Shown one piece after another: positions 1 through 11,148 of a stretch of 64,000 nucleotides of DNA. Positions within the stretch are counted from its first letter, which is position 1. Every line of letters begins with the position of its first letter. The translations under genes were made by a program, and so were the position numbers. The notes beneath the pieces were generated by a model. It ran no database searches. It was not told the origin of the DNA and was given only the letters and a program-made list of their open reading frames with translations. The stretch spans positions 28,213,857 to 28,277,856 of the forward strand of contig CAMTDV010000013.1 in the NCBI GenBank assembly GCA_947069175.1, given 5' to 3'. The DNA comes from Scalesia atractyloides. Taxonomy: Eukaryota; Streptophyta; Magnoliopsida; Asterales; Asteraceae.

Positions 1-2590
1 TCTCCCAACTATTATTCCAGCCACTCCTGTCGTCCAATCCTTCGCACAAGCTTCATATAATTCCGCAGTTTGAATTTGATTCGCAGCTAAAACTGCAGAT
101 CTTCATCATGGAAACTCACTAAATCCACCATATCATTTACTCGAAAAGCCTTTTCTTTGGTGACAATCGCTACACTTCCAACCTTTAGATCGTACATCCA
201 GAAATTAAATTCTTCAGAATACCTCTGGGAAATGTCGAAGCAACCGGTATCACAAGTTCTTTGTCTGTTGGAGGCCAGATCACCGATTTAAAACGCCTAC
301 CAGTTCTCGCATCACGAACCCCTTAGCACCCTAGATATGGCTCAGCATTTCTCATCGTTTTAAAACCAGTCTTGACTTCTTGCTCCAAACGCTTGAAGAA
401 CCTGCAACCCGGTCCATGTTCTATAGTATCCTCGTCAGTATAAGGAGCTCTCAAAAGATCAGTTAGCGCAATCTTCGTCCAGGTTTTAAATTGAGATTCC
501 TTCGAGTAATATTCACGGGTACCATCCTGCTGACGATAAGCCACATATTCTTCACATGATCATACATCCAACTTAGCACTCGCGACTTGTTTCCAACATT
601 GCCGTAATAACTCGAACCGATTTCCCATAACATTCTCTCGGATTGGTTGGAAGGATCCTTTAATTGAAAGTTCTCATCAAGTGGATTCATGTCTACATTC
701 TTCATTGGAACCATCTGCTTCTTCTTTTGAGCAGTTGACTCTGCACTATACTTCCTCTTCGGATCACGTAAGTAATCATCCAATCTGCTTGACGATCAGC
801 AGCTAACTGCTCAGCAGCTACTCTATCTGCTTCTCTCTGTTCAGCTGCTCGATGACGATGTTCAACGTTCCTCGGATCATCGGTTGGATCAGAGAATTCA
901 CGACCAAACTTATTTTCTAACTTTGCCTTCAAATCAAAAAACCATAGTCATGAACATTGTAACATCTCCTTGTAATTGGTCAATAGTCTGATCCCTGACA
1001 TCTATGCGCATCTGCAATGAAGCAATCGTGCATCTTTAAGAACAACTTCCTGCTCAAGCACGATCACTCTCTTTTTCAAATCAACAACATCCACGTCTTC
1101 GTCATCACTATCCAATCCGCTGAGCTCAAATGCTCGTTTCTCTGATCGCCTCGAATATTCCGTATCATCACCTTCAATACCACCTGAACACTACCTCTCT
1201 AGACTCTGGCATCCATTGAGCTACCACCAAAATCCATCATTTGTAACACAGAATATGTTGGAACATACACAACAGTAGAATGAGTAGCGATGTGAGTAAC
1301 TGTTGGTTCTGCACAATAGTAGACTCGACCATCGGAGTATCAGTCAATGACACAGTAACTAAAGATGTAACAGGAATAGATTCTTCAGCAGCACTACCAA
1401 TCTCAGCTTTAGAATAATTGGGTTCTTTAACAACCTCTATCTGTCGTCTCACGGTACCTCTTCTTCATCAACATCTTCTTGAGATTCAATCATACCAACC
1501 GGAATATCAATATTAGGCAACACAAGCAGAGGATTCCCTTGTTTCTCCTGTATTTCCTTCAAATGTGCAATAAGAGCTTCCAAATTCTCTATGGTGAGTT
1601 CTGGTAATTCGGGAGTCGAATGAACACCAATATCTGTAATGGATTCCAAGAAAGCTTCTTCCTCATCTGTATCAGCATCAGTAACCAGATCCTCAACTTC
1701 AATCTATTTCTCCTTCATCGATATATCATGTTCCTCAGCTACCATAGCATTAACTGGCTTAGGCGCTGGGATATCTTGTCCAATCACCTCACAAAACTTT
1801 CTGAACTTCTTCAAAGGTAAGCGTCCAGCAAATACCGTCTTTGATGTTGACCTGTTTTTCTTCATCGTCCCGAAAATGGTTGGACCAATTGGCTTCATGT
1901 TCAATAAATTGGCATCAGAAGCATCTTTGGCCAGATCAGGGTACCGGGCATCCAAAATCAATGTACAAACCGAGGATATAACAAAAACATTCTTTCTTCG
2001 ACTGTTCCAAGATCTTCTTCATATTCTCGAAAATATAACTAGAGAAGTTATATTTCCAATCCATCACGAGGAGATACAATCGCTGAAGTCTGTGTTTGAT
2101 TTGGCTGATCTAATCCTCCTTTGTTTTCTGATATACATTGCATAAAGACATGCATTAATAATCTCATTACGCAGGAAACATCTTCTTAGCAAAGGCGGAT
2201 AAGTTCCCTCGTAACTCGTCTCTGCTAACACAGGAATCACTTTCTCCTTGGCATATAACGTTGATCACTTGTAGCATCAGCAAACTGCAACACCTCTCGG
2301 AGACAGGCCTCATATACCAAAATCTCCCTTCCCTGCATCAATGAACTAATACATGGCTTCCCATCAGCGCCTCTCAAATGAAATCTAGCTCGCTTCCAAA
2401 ATGTATGCACAAGATCTCGATATATAACTAGGTTGGCTCGAAGGGCGTATGCAATCTTGCAATCATTCAGACCAACCATCATAGATCGAAACTCCTGGAA
2501 AAATTCTGTTGGAGGATCTGATAAATAACCTGCTTGGTTGTGAAACTGTTCTTCCCCCAGCAAAACCGCATCGAACGCCTCTTCCGCCAA
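1..2590 (-). pseudogene. Accessory ORF downstream of Copia pol (broken, continues past the left edge)
   Basis: The ORF starts at 2590 with MAEEAFDAVLLGEEQF and runs to the window edge through pieces in all three frames (2237-2590, 1704-1961, 1449-1649, 702-932, 463-783, 323-544). Recognisable stretches are FWKRARFHLRGADGKP, ARYPDLAKDASDA, IFGTMKKN and a Glu/Asp-rich segment near 1450-1700. Near 780-930 there is an alanine/arginine/glutamine helix (AAEQREADRVAAEQLAADRQ). From memory, a similar protein often follows Copia pol in Asteraceae genomes, with a shared pattern of IxYALxxNxxIYxxxxxxFW. Its function is unknown to me. I see no signal peptide or membrane segment, so an envelope role is unsupported. 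At least five frameshifts make it a pseudogene. Confidence 0.65.
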
Positions 2591-4380
2591 TTTTGTCAGA
2601 AAGAATAAACAAGTTAAATCAAAATCAGCGAAGCTAACTAACAGAGGTCAAAAGAGTTCATCTTAAAATCCAGGGTTCAGGATCAACAAAATTTGAAAGG
2701 TTTCAAACATATTTCAAAGGTTCAATTATTGAAAAAGGTTCAAAATAGTTTAGAGGTTCAATCATTGGAAAGGTTCAAGACAGTTCAAAAGGTTCAGACA
2801 CTAAATCCGGATTCGAAACGGTTCAACAGGAAACCAGATGAACCTTTCATCATTCTGGATGAACATCATCCAAGATGAAATCCGAGTTCACTCATTTCGG
2901 TTGAATGTCCATCCAGAATAAAATCCGGAATACTAGTCTATTTGAAGATCTATCCGAAATGCATGAAGATTTGAAGATTATCATTTAATTCTTAATTACG
3001 AAGCATATTATACCTAATTAGGATGGAATTTTATATGAAATCCGGATGAAGATGAACAGTATCAATTCGGGAGATGAACAGAGGATTTCGGAAGAATTTT
3101 GTGAATGATCTGAAATGCAACTCTGATTTATTGATATACAATTCCAGAATGGGCTTGGGCCTAGAACTTTTAGGCCCAATTCAATCGGATCCAATCATCC
3201 GAGATTAATACACAATTCGGATGAGCCGAATCCGGAACAGTGAACTGTCCAAACACTCAGAATAGAATGCATAGTCAGTGGGCCTATCCGGAAAGGGTTT
3301 GAAAGCCCAATCCAGAAACGTACTACCATAAACCCAAACTTGTTCCATTTCAAGACTTTCAAAAATTCTATTTGATTGGCCCAATTCCAAAATTTAGCAG
3401 GCTAGTCCAATATCCCTTGACAGAAATCATCTAACCCAAAAATCAACAATTTAACTAACCAAGCAACCGACCACTCTTTACCAATTACAAAAGTAAGTAA
3501 AAAATTTAAACAAAAAAACTACGTACACAGTCTTGCTATGGGATCAAATCGTTTTAAAAGCAGACTAAGGAACATTTTTTAGTGTGAACTAGGTCAGACT
3601 GGTCTAAGCAAATGCCAATGTATTCGTCCATTTTAAACCTAAAGCTCAGCCTTCTAATTTTAGCCTTATGATATGCTTAAGGTAGTATTATACTATGATA
3701 CCCGTGTGTCCCACTCCATGACATACCCTCGCGATCAAGGCAAGCACAACGATTCATCATAGCAGGTGAGTATACTGAGATCATCCTTTATTTTTACAAC
3801 GTCAAACTATTAGTGAACAGGTCAGTACTTTTATACAGCAGAGTGACCAGTAGTATCTGAAGAGGGTTAGGCAAATACCTTATGTGGTATGTTTGAATTC
3901 ATGGAAATTTTCTCATAATGAGATTTCCTTTCCTTTAAGGTTTTGGCTCTTTTAAAGATATCCTGACTGTGCCTAGGTCTGCATATAATCTGGATGCAAT
4001 AGAAGGGCAGCCAAGATATCCCCGGATGACTCAACAGCATAAAGACCCGAAACCTGAGACATTGGCTATCTATCAACGCAGGATTTAAGACCATGAAATC
4101 ATACGCCGATGGTATGTTACCCACTGGATATATAGTTCTTTATGTTTATATCATTTGGCTTACACTATCCAGTTGAGCTCTAGACCTATCAACATATTAC
4201 GTTCGATCCAAGTCGTTCTCGCTACAGTACCTTACGTGTGTTAGTCAAAGCCTTTAGCACGAAAAATTATTTAATTTCCCAATCATTGCAAAACTTGTTT
4301 GAATTTTTTTGTGTGATTTTTCTCCCCTTAAATTGTGCATACTAATGAACAAATTTACGAGGCTAACAAATAGAGGATGC
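2591..4380. other. Spacer between Copia pol and the accessory ORF
   Basis: No supported gene. From about 2690 to 2830 there is a run of degenerate GGTTCA-containing repeats, followed to about 3080 by scattered ATCCGGA/ATCCGAG words. Similar words fill the leader before gag at 23220-23640. A block at 3140-3420 is rich in GGCCCA/GGGCCT words, as is the 5' LTR, but it does not align with that LTR. The rest (3420-4380) is unique-looking AT-rich sequence. Confidence 0.5.
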
Positions 4381-6260
4381 TCAGTTAGAAAAACGAATCA
4401 TTTTGAGAAGATCCACAAGCACTTGAAAACGCGTGTTACTAGCGGGTTTCGTGAACAAATCCGCCACGTTTGCATCGGTGTGGATTTGCTCAAGTTTAAC
4501 GAGACCCTTTTCATAGCAATCACGAATAAATGAACTTTGATATTTATGTGCTTGGTTTTGGAGTGAAAAACAGGTTTTTGACAATTTGGATAGAGGCATC
4601 ATTATCACAATAAATTGTTGTGTTTAGATAAGTCAAACCGTAATCCGCAAGCTGGTGTTGCATCCATAAAACCTGGGAGCCGCAAGCAGATGCTGTGACA
4701 TATTTTGCTTTCGCTGTAGAAAGCGAGACCGTCTGCTGCTTCTTGCATTGCCAAGAGATTAATCTATCTCCCAAAAACTGGCATCCAGCTGACGTTGAGC
4801 GCATATCCTTGTCTGTACCTCCAAGATTACTGTCAGAGAAAGCATACAGTTCAAATTCAGAATTTTTAGGATACCAGAGGCCAAGTGATGGTGCCCCTTT
4901 GAGGTACCTAAAGATTCGTTTAACAGCATGTAAATTAGAGAGTTTAGGAGTAGCCTGATATCGAGCACACTGGAAAACGGCAAACATGATGTCTGGCCGA
5001 CTTGCAGTGAGATACATGAGTGAACCAATCATAGACCGGTACATGGTTGGATTGACAGGCGTTCCTTCAGCGTCTTCATTTAACAAGGGCCGTTCAGCAA
5101 TAGGTGAAGCCGTAGGCTTTGAATCTGTAAGCTTGAATTTGGCAAGAACGTCATTGACATGTTTTTCTTGATGGATCAGTATTCCTTGTGGGCTTTGACG
5201 AACTTGAAGTCCCAAAAACATAGTCATCTCCCCTAGTGAGCTCATCTCAAATTTCTTCTTCATGACCTCTTCAAACTCCCGACACAACCCATCCTCCGTA
5301 GAACCAAAAATAATATCATCAACGTAAATTTGAACAAGAATGATGTCCTTATCAACACGTTTGATGAACAAAGTTTGATCAGTGGTTCCCTGGGTATATC
5401 CATGAGCAAGCAGATGCTCTGTTAGGGTTGTGTACCACGCACGAGGTGCTTATGCAATCCATACAAAGCTTTATCCAATATGTATGCATAGTCTGGCTTA
5501 TCAGGATAAGTGAAACCCGGTGGTTGTGCCATGTATATCTCCTCTTTCACCTTGCCGTAGAGAAAAGTAGTCTTGACATCCATTTGATAGACGGTGAAGT
5601 CCATGTATGATGCATATACCAAGAAAAGGCGAATGGCCTCCAATCTAGCCACCGGTGCATGAACCTCATCATGGTCCAACCCTTCAATCTGGTGGAAACC
5701 CTGAACAATCAGTCGAGCTTTTTCCAACAATAACACAAGTGTCATCCTATTTATTCTGAAATACCCAACGAATTCCAAGAGCACGTTTTCCTTAAGGAAG
5801 CTTCACCAATTGCCATACCCCAAGTTTCTCAAACTGATTGAGTTCTTCATGCATAGCGTCAACCCAGCATGGTTCCTGCAAGGCGACATCAATGCTTTTA
5901 GGTTCCATTTCTGAGCTAAACCCAAGAGTAAAGGAAAGTATTAATATCTCCTGATTGACTGCGAGTTCGAACTGCAGCAGTAATAGGACTAATAACATTT
6001 TCAATTGGATGATCGCGCTGTAGACAATGTGTATAGGCGTAGCACGGACAAGGAAAATCTGATTGCAAGTTTGTAATGCTCCGTGAGGCAATTCCAGATG
6101 GATCCCCCTCTTAGTTGCACCAGTGAAAGTATTGACTGATGAATCAACAGAACACTCTGGTGGTGTAGGTTCAGGAAACAGAGATGAGCCTAAGACATCA
6201 GGAGTTGTAGCTCCTTCATTTGCCACAGGAGTTTCTGTGTTTGGAACCTTAACTTCAAGG
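4381..6260 (-). pseudogene. Copia reverse transcriptase and RNase H
   Basis: The RT N-terminal part starts near 6226 (EPCWVDAMHEELNQFEKLGVW). It continues through ARLEAIRLFLVYASYMDF and MDVKTTFLYGKVKEEIYMAQ (5422-5784) to the catalytic block IYVDDIIFGST near 5310 and the palm/thumb sequence down to about 4960. RNase H follows: SDSNLGGTDKDMRSTSAG, then STAKAKYVTASACGSQVLW, and a C-terminal tail VADLFTKPASNTRF ending at 4381. Frameshifts or stops lie near 5790, 5400 and 4550. The usual STAEAEY motif of Copia RNase H reads STAKAKY, so two acidic residues, one probably catalytic, are lysine. Non-functional. Confidence 0.88.
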
Positions 6261-6268
6261 GAACCATC

Positions 6269-7860
6269 CTAAGGAATCTGTTCAGAAATAGTTTCCTCAT
6301 TCTGCGATGCTGGTGGAGGTGTAGATATAGCTTCATTGAATCCAGGTGGATCCACACTCAGCTGCTTGAAAGACTCTTGCAGCTGTTCAGCATTTTCATC
6401 ATCTTCAGGTAAGATAGGCATCGTTGGGAGGTTAGAAGTTGTGCATGTACCTACAGTCACATTAGAAGGGACATCAACATATTTAAACAAAGAGGAATAA
6501 TCATAGAGCCAATCAGGACCAATGCGTGCGTCCTTGGGATTTTCCTCCAGCCAACCCACATTGTTGGTTTCAACTACCATTTTCTTGATCTTGTTATAGA
6601 CACGATAGGAAGTATTCTTAGAGTAATCGACGAAGATGCATGGATCCCCGCGTGATTCAAATTTTCCCTTAGCATCCATGAGTAGAAGAACACAAGGGCA
6701 ACTGAACTTGCGGAAATGCTTAACCGAAGGTTTGTGACCTTCAACCACTTCATACGGTGTTTACATGTGCCTTTGATCAGGGCATGATTCTAAATATAAC
6801 AGTCGGTATTGATTGCTTCTGCCCAGAAGATGAGAGGTAGTTCGGATTCGACCAACCTAGTACGTGCAGCTTCAATTAGTGTACGGTTTCGGCGTTCTGC
6901 GACCCCATGTTGTTGAGGAGTTCTGGCTGCACTGAACTGTCGATCAATACCCTTAGGGGAGCAGAAAGAATTTAAGGTAGCGTTCTTAAACTCTGTTCCA
7001 TTATCACAACGAATAGCCTTCATAGTGGTGTCTGCTGGTTTTCCATAAGTGTGATGAACTGTTTAACTAACTCAGCAGTTTCACTCTTTTGTGCCAAAAA
7101 GAAGACCCAAGTGAATCGAGAGTAGTCATCAATTATAACCAGACAGTATGCCTTCCGCCAACGCTCAGAATATCTGTCGGGCCAAACAGGTCCATATGAA
7201 GCAGTTCCAAGACTTTTGACGTGGAGGGTGCGGGTTTCGACTTGTGCGGTTTCGATGTTGTTTCCACGAGCACATGATTCACACTTTTCAATCTGCATAA
7301 AATCCTAAATTGGTAGATCTCTGACTAAACCACCTTTTGCAAGTCTGTTTAACTTCTTCATGTTGATATGTCCGAGTCGACTGTGCCATAACATTGCATC
7401 GTGCTCAGCAGTCGACGAAAACAGGTAGGTAAGCTTGTCGGTTGGGGATTTGTTCATATCAATGACATTAAACGTATCCTTTCCGTGCAGCTTTGAGAAG
7501 AATCCATTCACCCGGAATGATGAGGCCTGGTTTCAGCACATAACACCCTTTCTTGGTAAAGAGAACATCCAAATGATTATCACAAGCTGAGACACACTCA
7601 AGAGACTATGCTTCAACTCTGGAACATAATTCACATTCTTGAAACTGAGAGCTCCATTGCACACCGTTCCTCTCATAGTTATCTTTCCCGTTTCACCACC
7701 TACGAAGGAGACAAACCCATCATCGAAAAACTAAATGTCATTCAGCTGCGAGATGTCCCCTGTCATATGCCTGGAACAGCCACTGTCGATATACCAGAGT
7801 CTGACGAGAGTCCGCTAAAGCTGTTCCTGCACATTTCAACAGATTTTAGTTAGAAGCTGC
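6269..7860 (-). pseudogene. Copia protease and integrase
   Basis: Protease active site: LWYIDSGCSRHMTGD near 7740-7800, with the expected Asp-Ser-Gly. The pre-integrase HHCC finger is at 7270-7410 (LWHSRLGHINMKKLNRL ... KCESCARG). The integrase core follows: VIIDDYSRFTWVFF, then IRCDNGTEFKN and QHGVAERRNRTLIEAAR at 6790-7023. A post-core segment (SRGDPCIFVDYSKNTSYRVYN) is at 6580-6670. Between 7160 and 7215 the open frame is wrong: the core residues LLHMDLFGP are readable only one frame away, so a pair of compensating indels hides the first catalytic aspartate. Further stops at about 7300, 7510 and 7730 break the ORF. Confidence 0.85.
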
Positions 7861-10800
7861 AACCCAGGCCATTGACGATCTAGGCGTGCCATTTGCATCA
7901 CCATAAGTAACCTCACGGAAAATTAAATTAGTTGAGGATGAGGTCGATGATGCTTTTGATTTGTCTGATTTTGGGACTGAAGACTGGATGTTGTTCAAGA
8001 TCTTAGGCCTCCAGGCAAGCGAGTCAGACTTCTACACAGCTTTCGGAGTGCTAGAAGATTCAGAGAACCTGAAGGTCTTAGAGGTTTGTAGTTTGTCTCT
8101 TGGCCATGTTCCAATCTTGATCAAAGGGCTTAGCCGTAGCAAATCGAGCCTGATGTAGGCGATTTGGCATAACTTTCTGATATTTTGAGAATAGGGCATT
8201 AAAAGGCATAAATGCTTTTTGACAATTTCAGTGCAATATGCCGGGAAATCCACAGTTGAAAAAGGTTTGTCTCGTTCGGAAGAAAACAGTCCGTTCAGCT
8301 TGGGAAATTCTAGGCAACTTGTCTATCAGTTTCTTGCTTGCTGGTATTGACGGCTGGTGCAAGGTCTTAGTCTTGGCTGTAGCCTACTCACAACCATCAG
8401 CACACTTGTAAGTTTTATGATTTGAATTAGATAATTTGGAGTTGGGAGACTTAGGCACAAATTTAACTGATTTCTGTTCAGCTGGTTGTTTCACAATTCA
8501 GTTTGGGGCTGCTGAGTCAATTTCTCAGAATGAGGAACTGAATCAACAGCAGCCTTTTTGTAGGCTGAGGTGCCTTTTTGGTTTTCTTCTTTTTGGATCT
8601 ACGTGTTCTCTGTTTCCTTTTATTAGATTTCAAATCGTTTTGCTTGGCAGATTCTTCAGAGAAAACTGGTGATTCAGCAGGGACATCCTTTTCTGAACTG
8701 TCAGAAGATGAGCTTTGATCTTTAGTAACAAAAGAAATCTCTATATTTTGAGAAGTTTGAGATTCCGATTAGATTCAGTTTCAAAATTTTTATCTGTATC
8801 AGCAGAGGAGGTTGCTCATATTTTGTCATTTCAGAATTATCAACCGATCTTCGTTCGAAGAATCTGCTTTGCCCGATTCTTCTGTTACTATGCCAGCGTC
8901 ACTCATCACAGATTCAGTTGGTTGGTTGATTTCGTCACTGTCAACCCTAGAATTAGCATCAACAGACGGTACTTCCTGAGAAGAACTTCCAGTCTCTTCA
9001 GTAGGAACTAAGGAAACCGAATCATCTGTCGACGATGTACCTGTAGCAACATTTATGTTATCATCACAGGAGTTATCACATTCATTATCAGGATTCATAA
9101 CATCAGCATTAGATGAAAAACCAGAATTCAAAATGTCTACGTTATCAACACAACAACATTGTCTGAGAAAGTAAATTGTTCAGCAAGAAAATGATTCAAA
9201 AAGTCAAAATCAGGTTTACAAAAGTCATAATCAGCAGCTGAATTGTCTGAATGTGAATTCAGATATTCTTCTTTATCACCATCTGTAATATCCTCAACTA
9301 ATTTATCTTCTGCACATGAAGTAGAAACGTTAGTAGTGTTCACAGAGTCAGTTTCAGTTTCAGGAGGATTTTCACTTTTTGATTCTTGTGGGTGATGTTG
9401 TTGCCTCGTCTTTAGGCGTCATCTTCTCTAAATCATCTGAACAACAAGAGGGATTGTCACCAGATTCGTGTGAAAATGATGTGGAAGTGAAGAAAACAAC
9501 ATCCTTCTTGAGTTTATTTTGGCTTAGAGAACTTTGGGTAATAGGGCTTCCACGGTTTTGAAAGATAATCAGATGGTTTACCATACATCATATTTTCTTC
9601 TTTTTCTAATTCAGCCTCAGATTTAGGCATTCTTGTGTAGTTGTGATTATATGGTGGAGGAGCCCTATTATACCCAAGGCCTTTTGTATAATTTTTCTGA
9701 TAGTTAAGCTGTTAGTCACACAAGTCCTTGACCAGCTTGCTAGAAGTTTCAAATTTTTTAATATTTATTTCATTTTCTTGAAACTTTCCTGTCAAGGAAT
9801 TTAGCTTTGCTAAAGCTGCTTGAAGTTCTACGTCCTTTTCAGCTAATTTTAACTTATAGTCGTATACCAACATTGATGTTGGTTCAAGTCAAGCTTTAGC
9901 TGAGCTATATCTTATTTTTGAGCTCGACCTTTTCCATAAGAAGCTTGTTCTTATGTTTAAGGGCGATGTTTTGTGAAACGGGTTATTGATATTCAGCTAC
10001 AAGAGTTGAATTATGGGCGCGCATTTGTGATAATTTAAACCGACAAATATCCGAAGGAGAAGTGATTCGTCGATTCTGAAAGATCAGGTGTCTCAGTTGT
10101 CTGCGTTATCATGCAGTGATTGCTGTTCTTGGAAAGATTCAGTGTTTCCATCTGAGCTGCAGCATCTGCCCAGTTGAATCCTTCATGTTGTTGTGCCACC
10201 AAAGCTGTTGATTTCCCGCCAGAGCTACTAGAGGGACTTGAAGCAGACTTTAGAAGGAGAGACTGGCACGAGCTGTCTGTCACTACTTTGTATGTCTGCT
10301 ACTCTAGATGAAACATATCCAGATGGCGGCTTCTTGCATTCCCGAGCAAAATGTCCTGGCTCATGACATCTATAGCATCGAGCTTATCTTTTGTCAATCA
10401 AGTCTTCAGATTTAACAATGGTTGCATCCCGTACTTCTTTAGAAATTTGTTGACGCGGAAAGCAGCCATTGCAAGATTCCAGGACACGTCAATCTCGTCC
10501 AAATCCTCCTCCATTAATTGATCTATTTCAGTTGGGAGAACAGATGGAGGAGTCAGTTCACCTGCTAAGAAGGCATTTAAACTGTTACTCATTGAGGCAT
10601 CTATGGCCAATTTCTCTCATTCTCTTTTGTGAGAAAAGAAGAGTTGGACACAGCTTGAGCAGGAGCCGGTGTGGGAGCAACAGATTGAGGAATGCCGCCT
10701 TAATGAGTAGTAGCAGGAATAGCGGGAATGTACACCATGTTAGGATACTGAGCATGATATTGTGTCTGAACCTGCGCCATAGAAATCATAGTAGGAGTCT

Positions 10801-11148
10801 GAGACTGAAGACCATAGACATACTGGGTCTTCTGTGTGAGGCGAGAGGATTGTACACAAGTTTGAGCTACCTGGTGTGTGAGAACTTCCTTGCAAAGGGC
10901 TGTAAACAAGATTTTGAGACATTAACGCTGCGTTTTGCCCTGTAATACCAGCCGCCATCAAACTGCTTTGATGATTGATGTCTCTCTGCTTATTATCTAT
11001 CTCACATGATTTAGTAGTTGCAATCATTTCTGTGAGAGTGACATCGTTCAGGTTTTTGTCTTCTTGATCATGCCAACATCAGTATCCCAGCTCTTTGGTA
11101 ACGAATTTAACAGCTGTCTATTCATGGCATTATTTGTAAGAGTTATTT
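7861..11148 (-). pseudogene. Copia gag, C-terminal part with zinc knuckle
   Basis: This part begins at the gypsy insertion point with ITLTNNAMNRQLLNSLP, typical Copia gag sequence, and runs leftward. A CCHC zinc knuckle (CYRCHEPGHFAREC) is encoded at about 10331-10381. Beyond it is a long low-complexity Ser/Asp/Glu-rich region (about 8830-9340 and 9370-9590) and a Lys-rich segment, as expected for the extended gag C-terminus of large Copia elements. Several stops and frameshifts are present. The N-terminal half lies on the far side of the nested element at 22590-23160. Confidence 0.75.
10331..10381 (-). other. CCHC zinc-knuckle coding site of Copia gag
   Basis: The minus-strand translation CYRCHEPGHFAREC matches CX2CX4HX4C exactly. 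This nucleic-acid-binding motif of gag is the best preserved part of the gag C-terminus, although it lies in no long open frame. Confidence 0.8.

Noticed and set aside
1639..2145. Plus-strand ORF of 168 codons
   Set aside because: It lies opposite the recognisable minus-strand accessory ORF and has no motif of its own.
2237..2590. Accessory ORF as a retroviral envelope
   Set aside because: No signal peptide, membrane span or glycoprotein-like cysteine pattern is visible.
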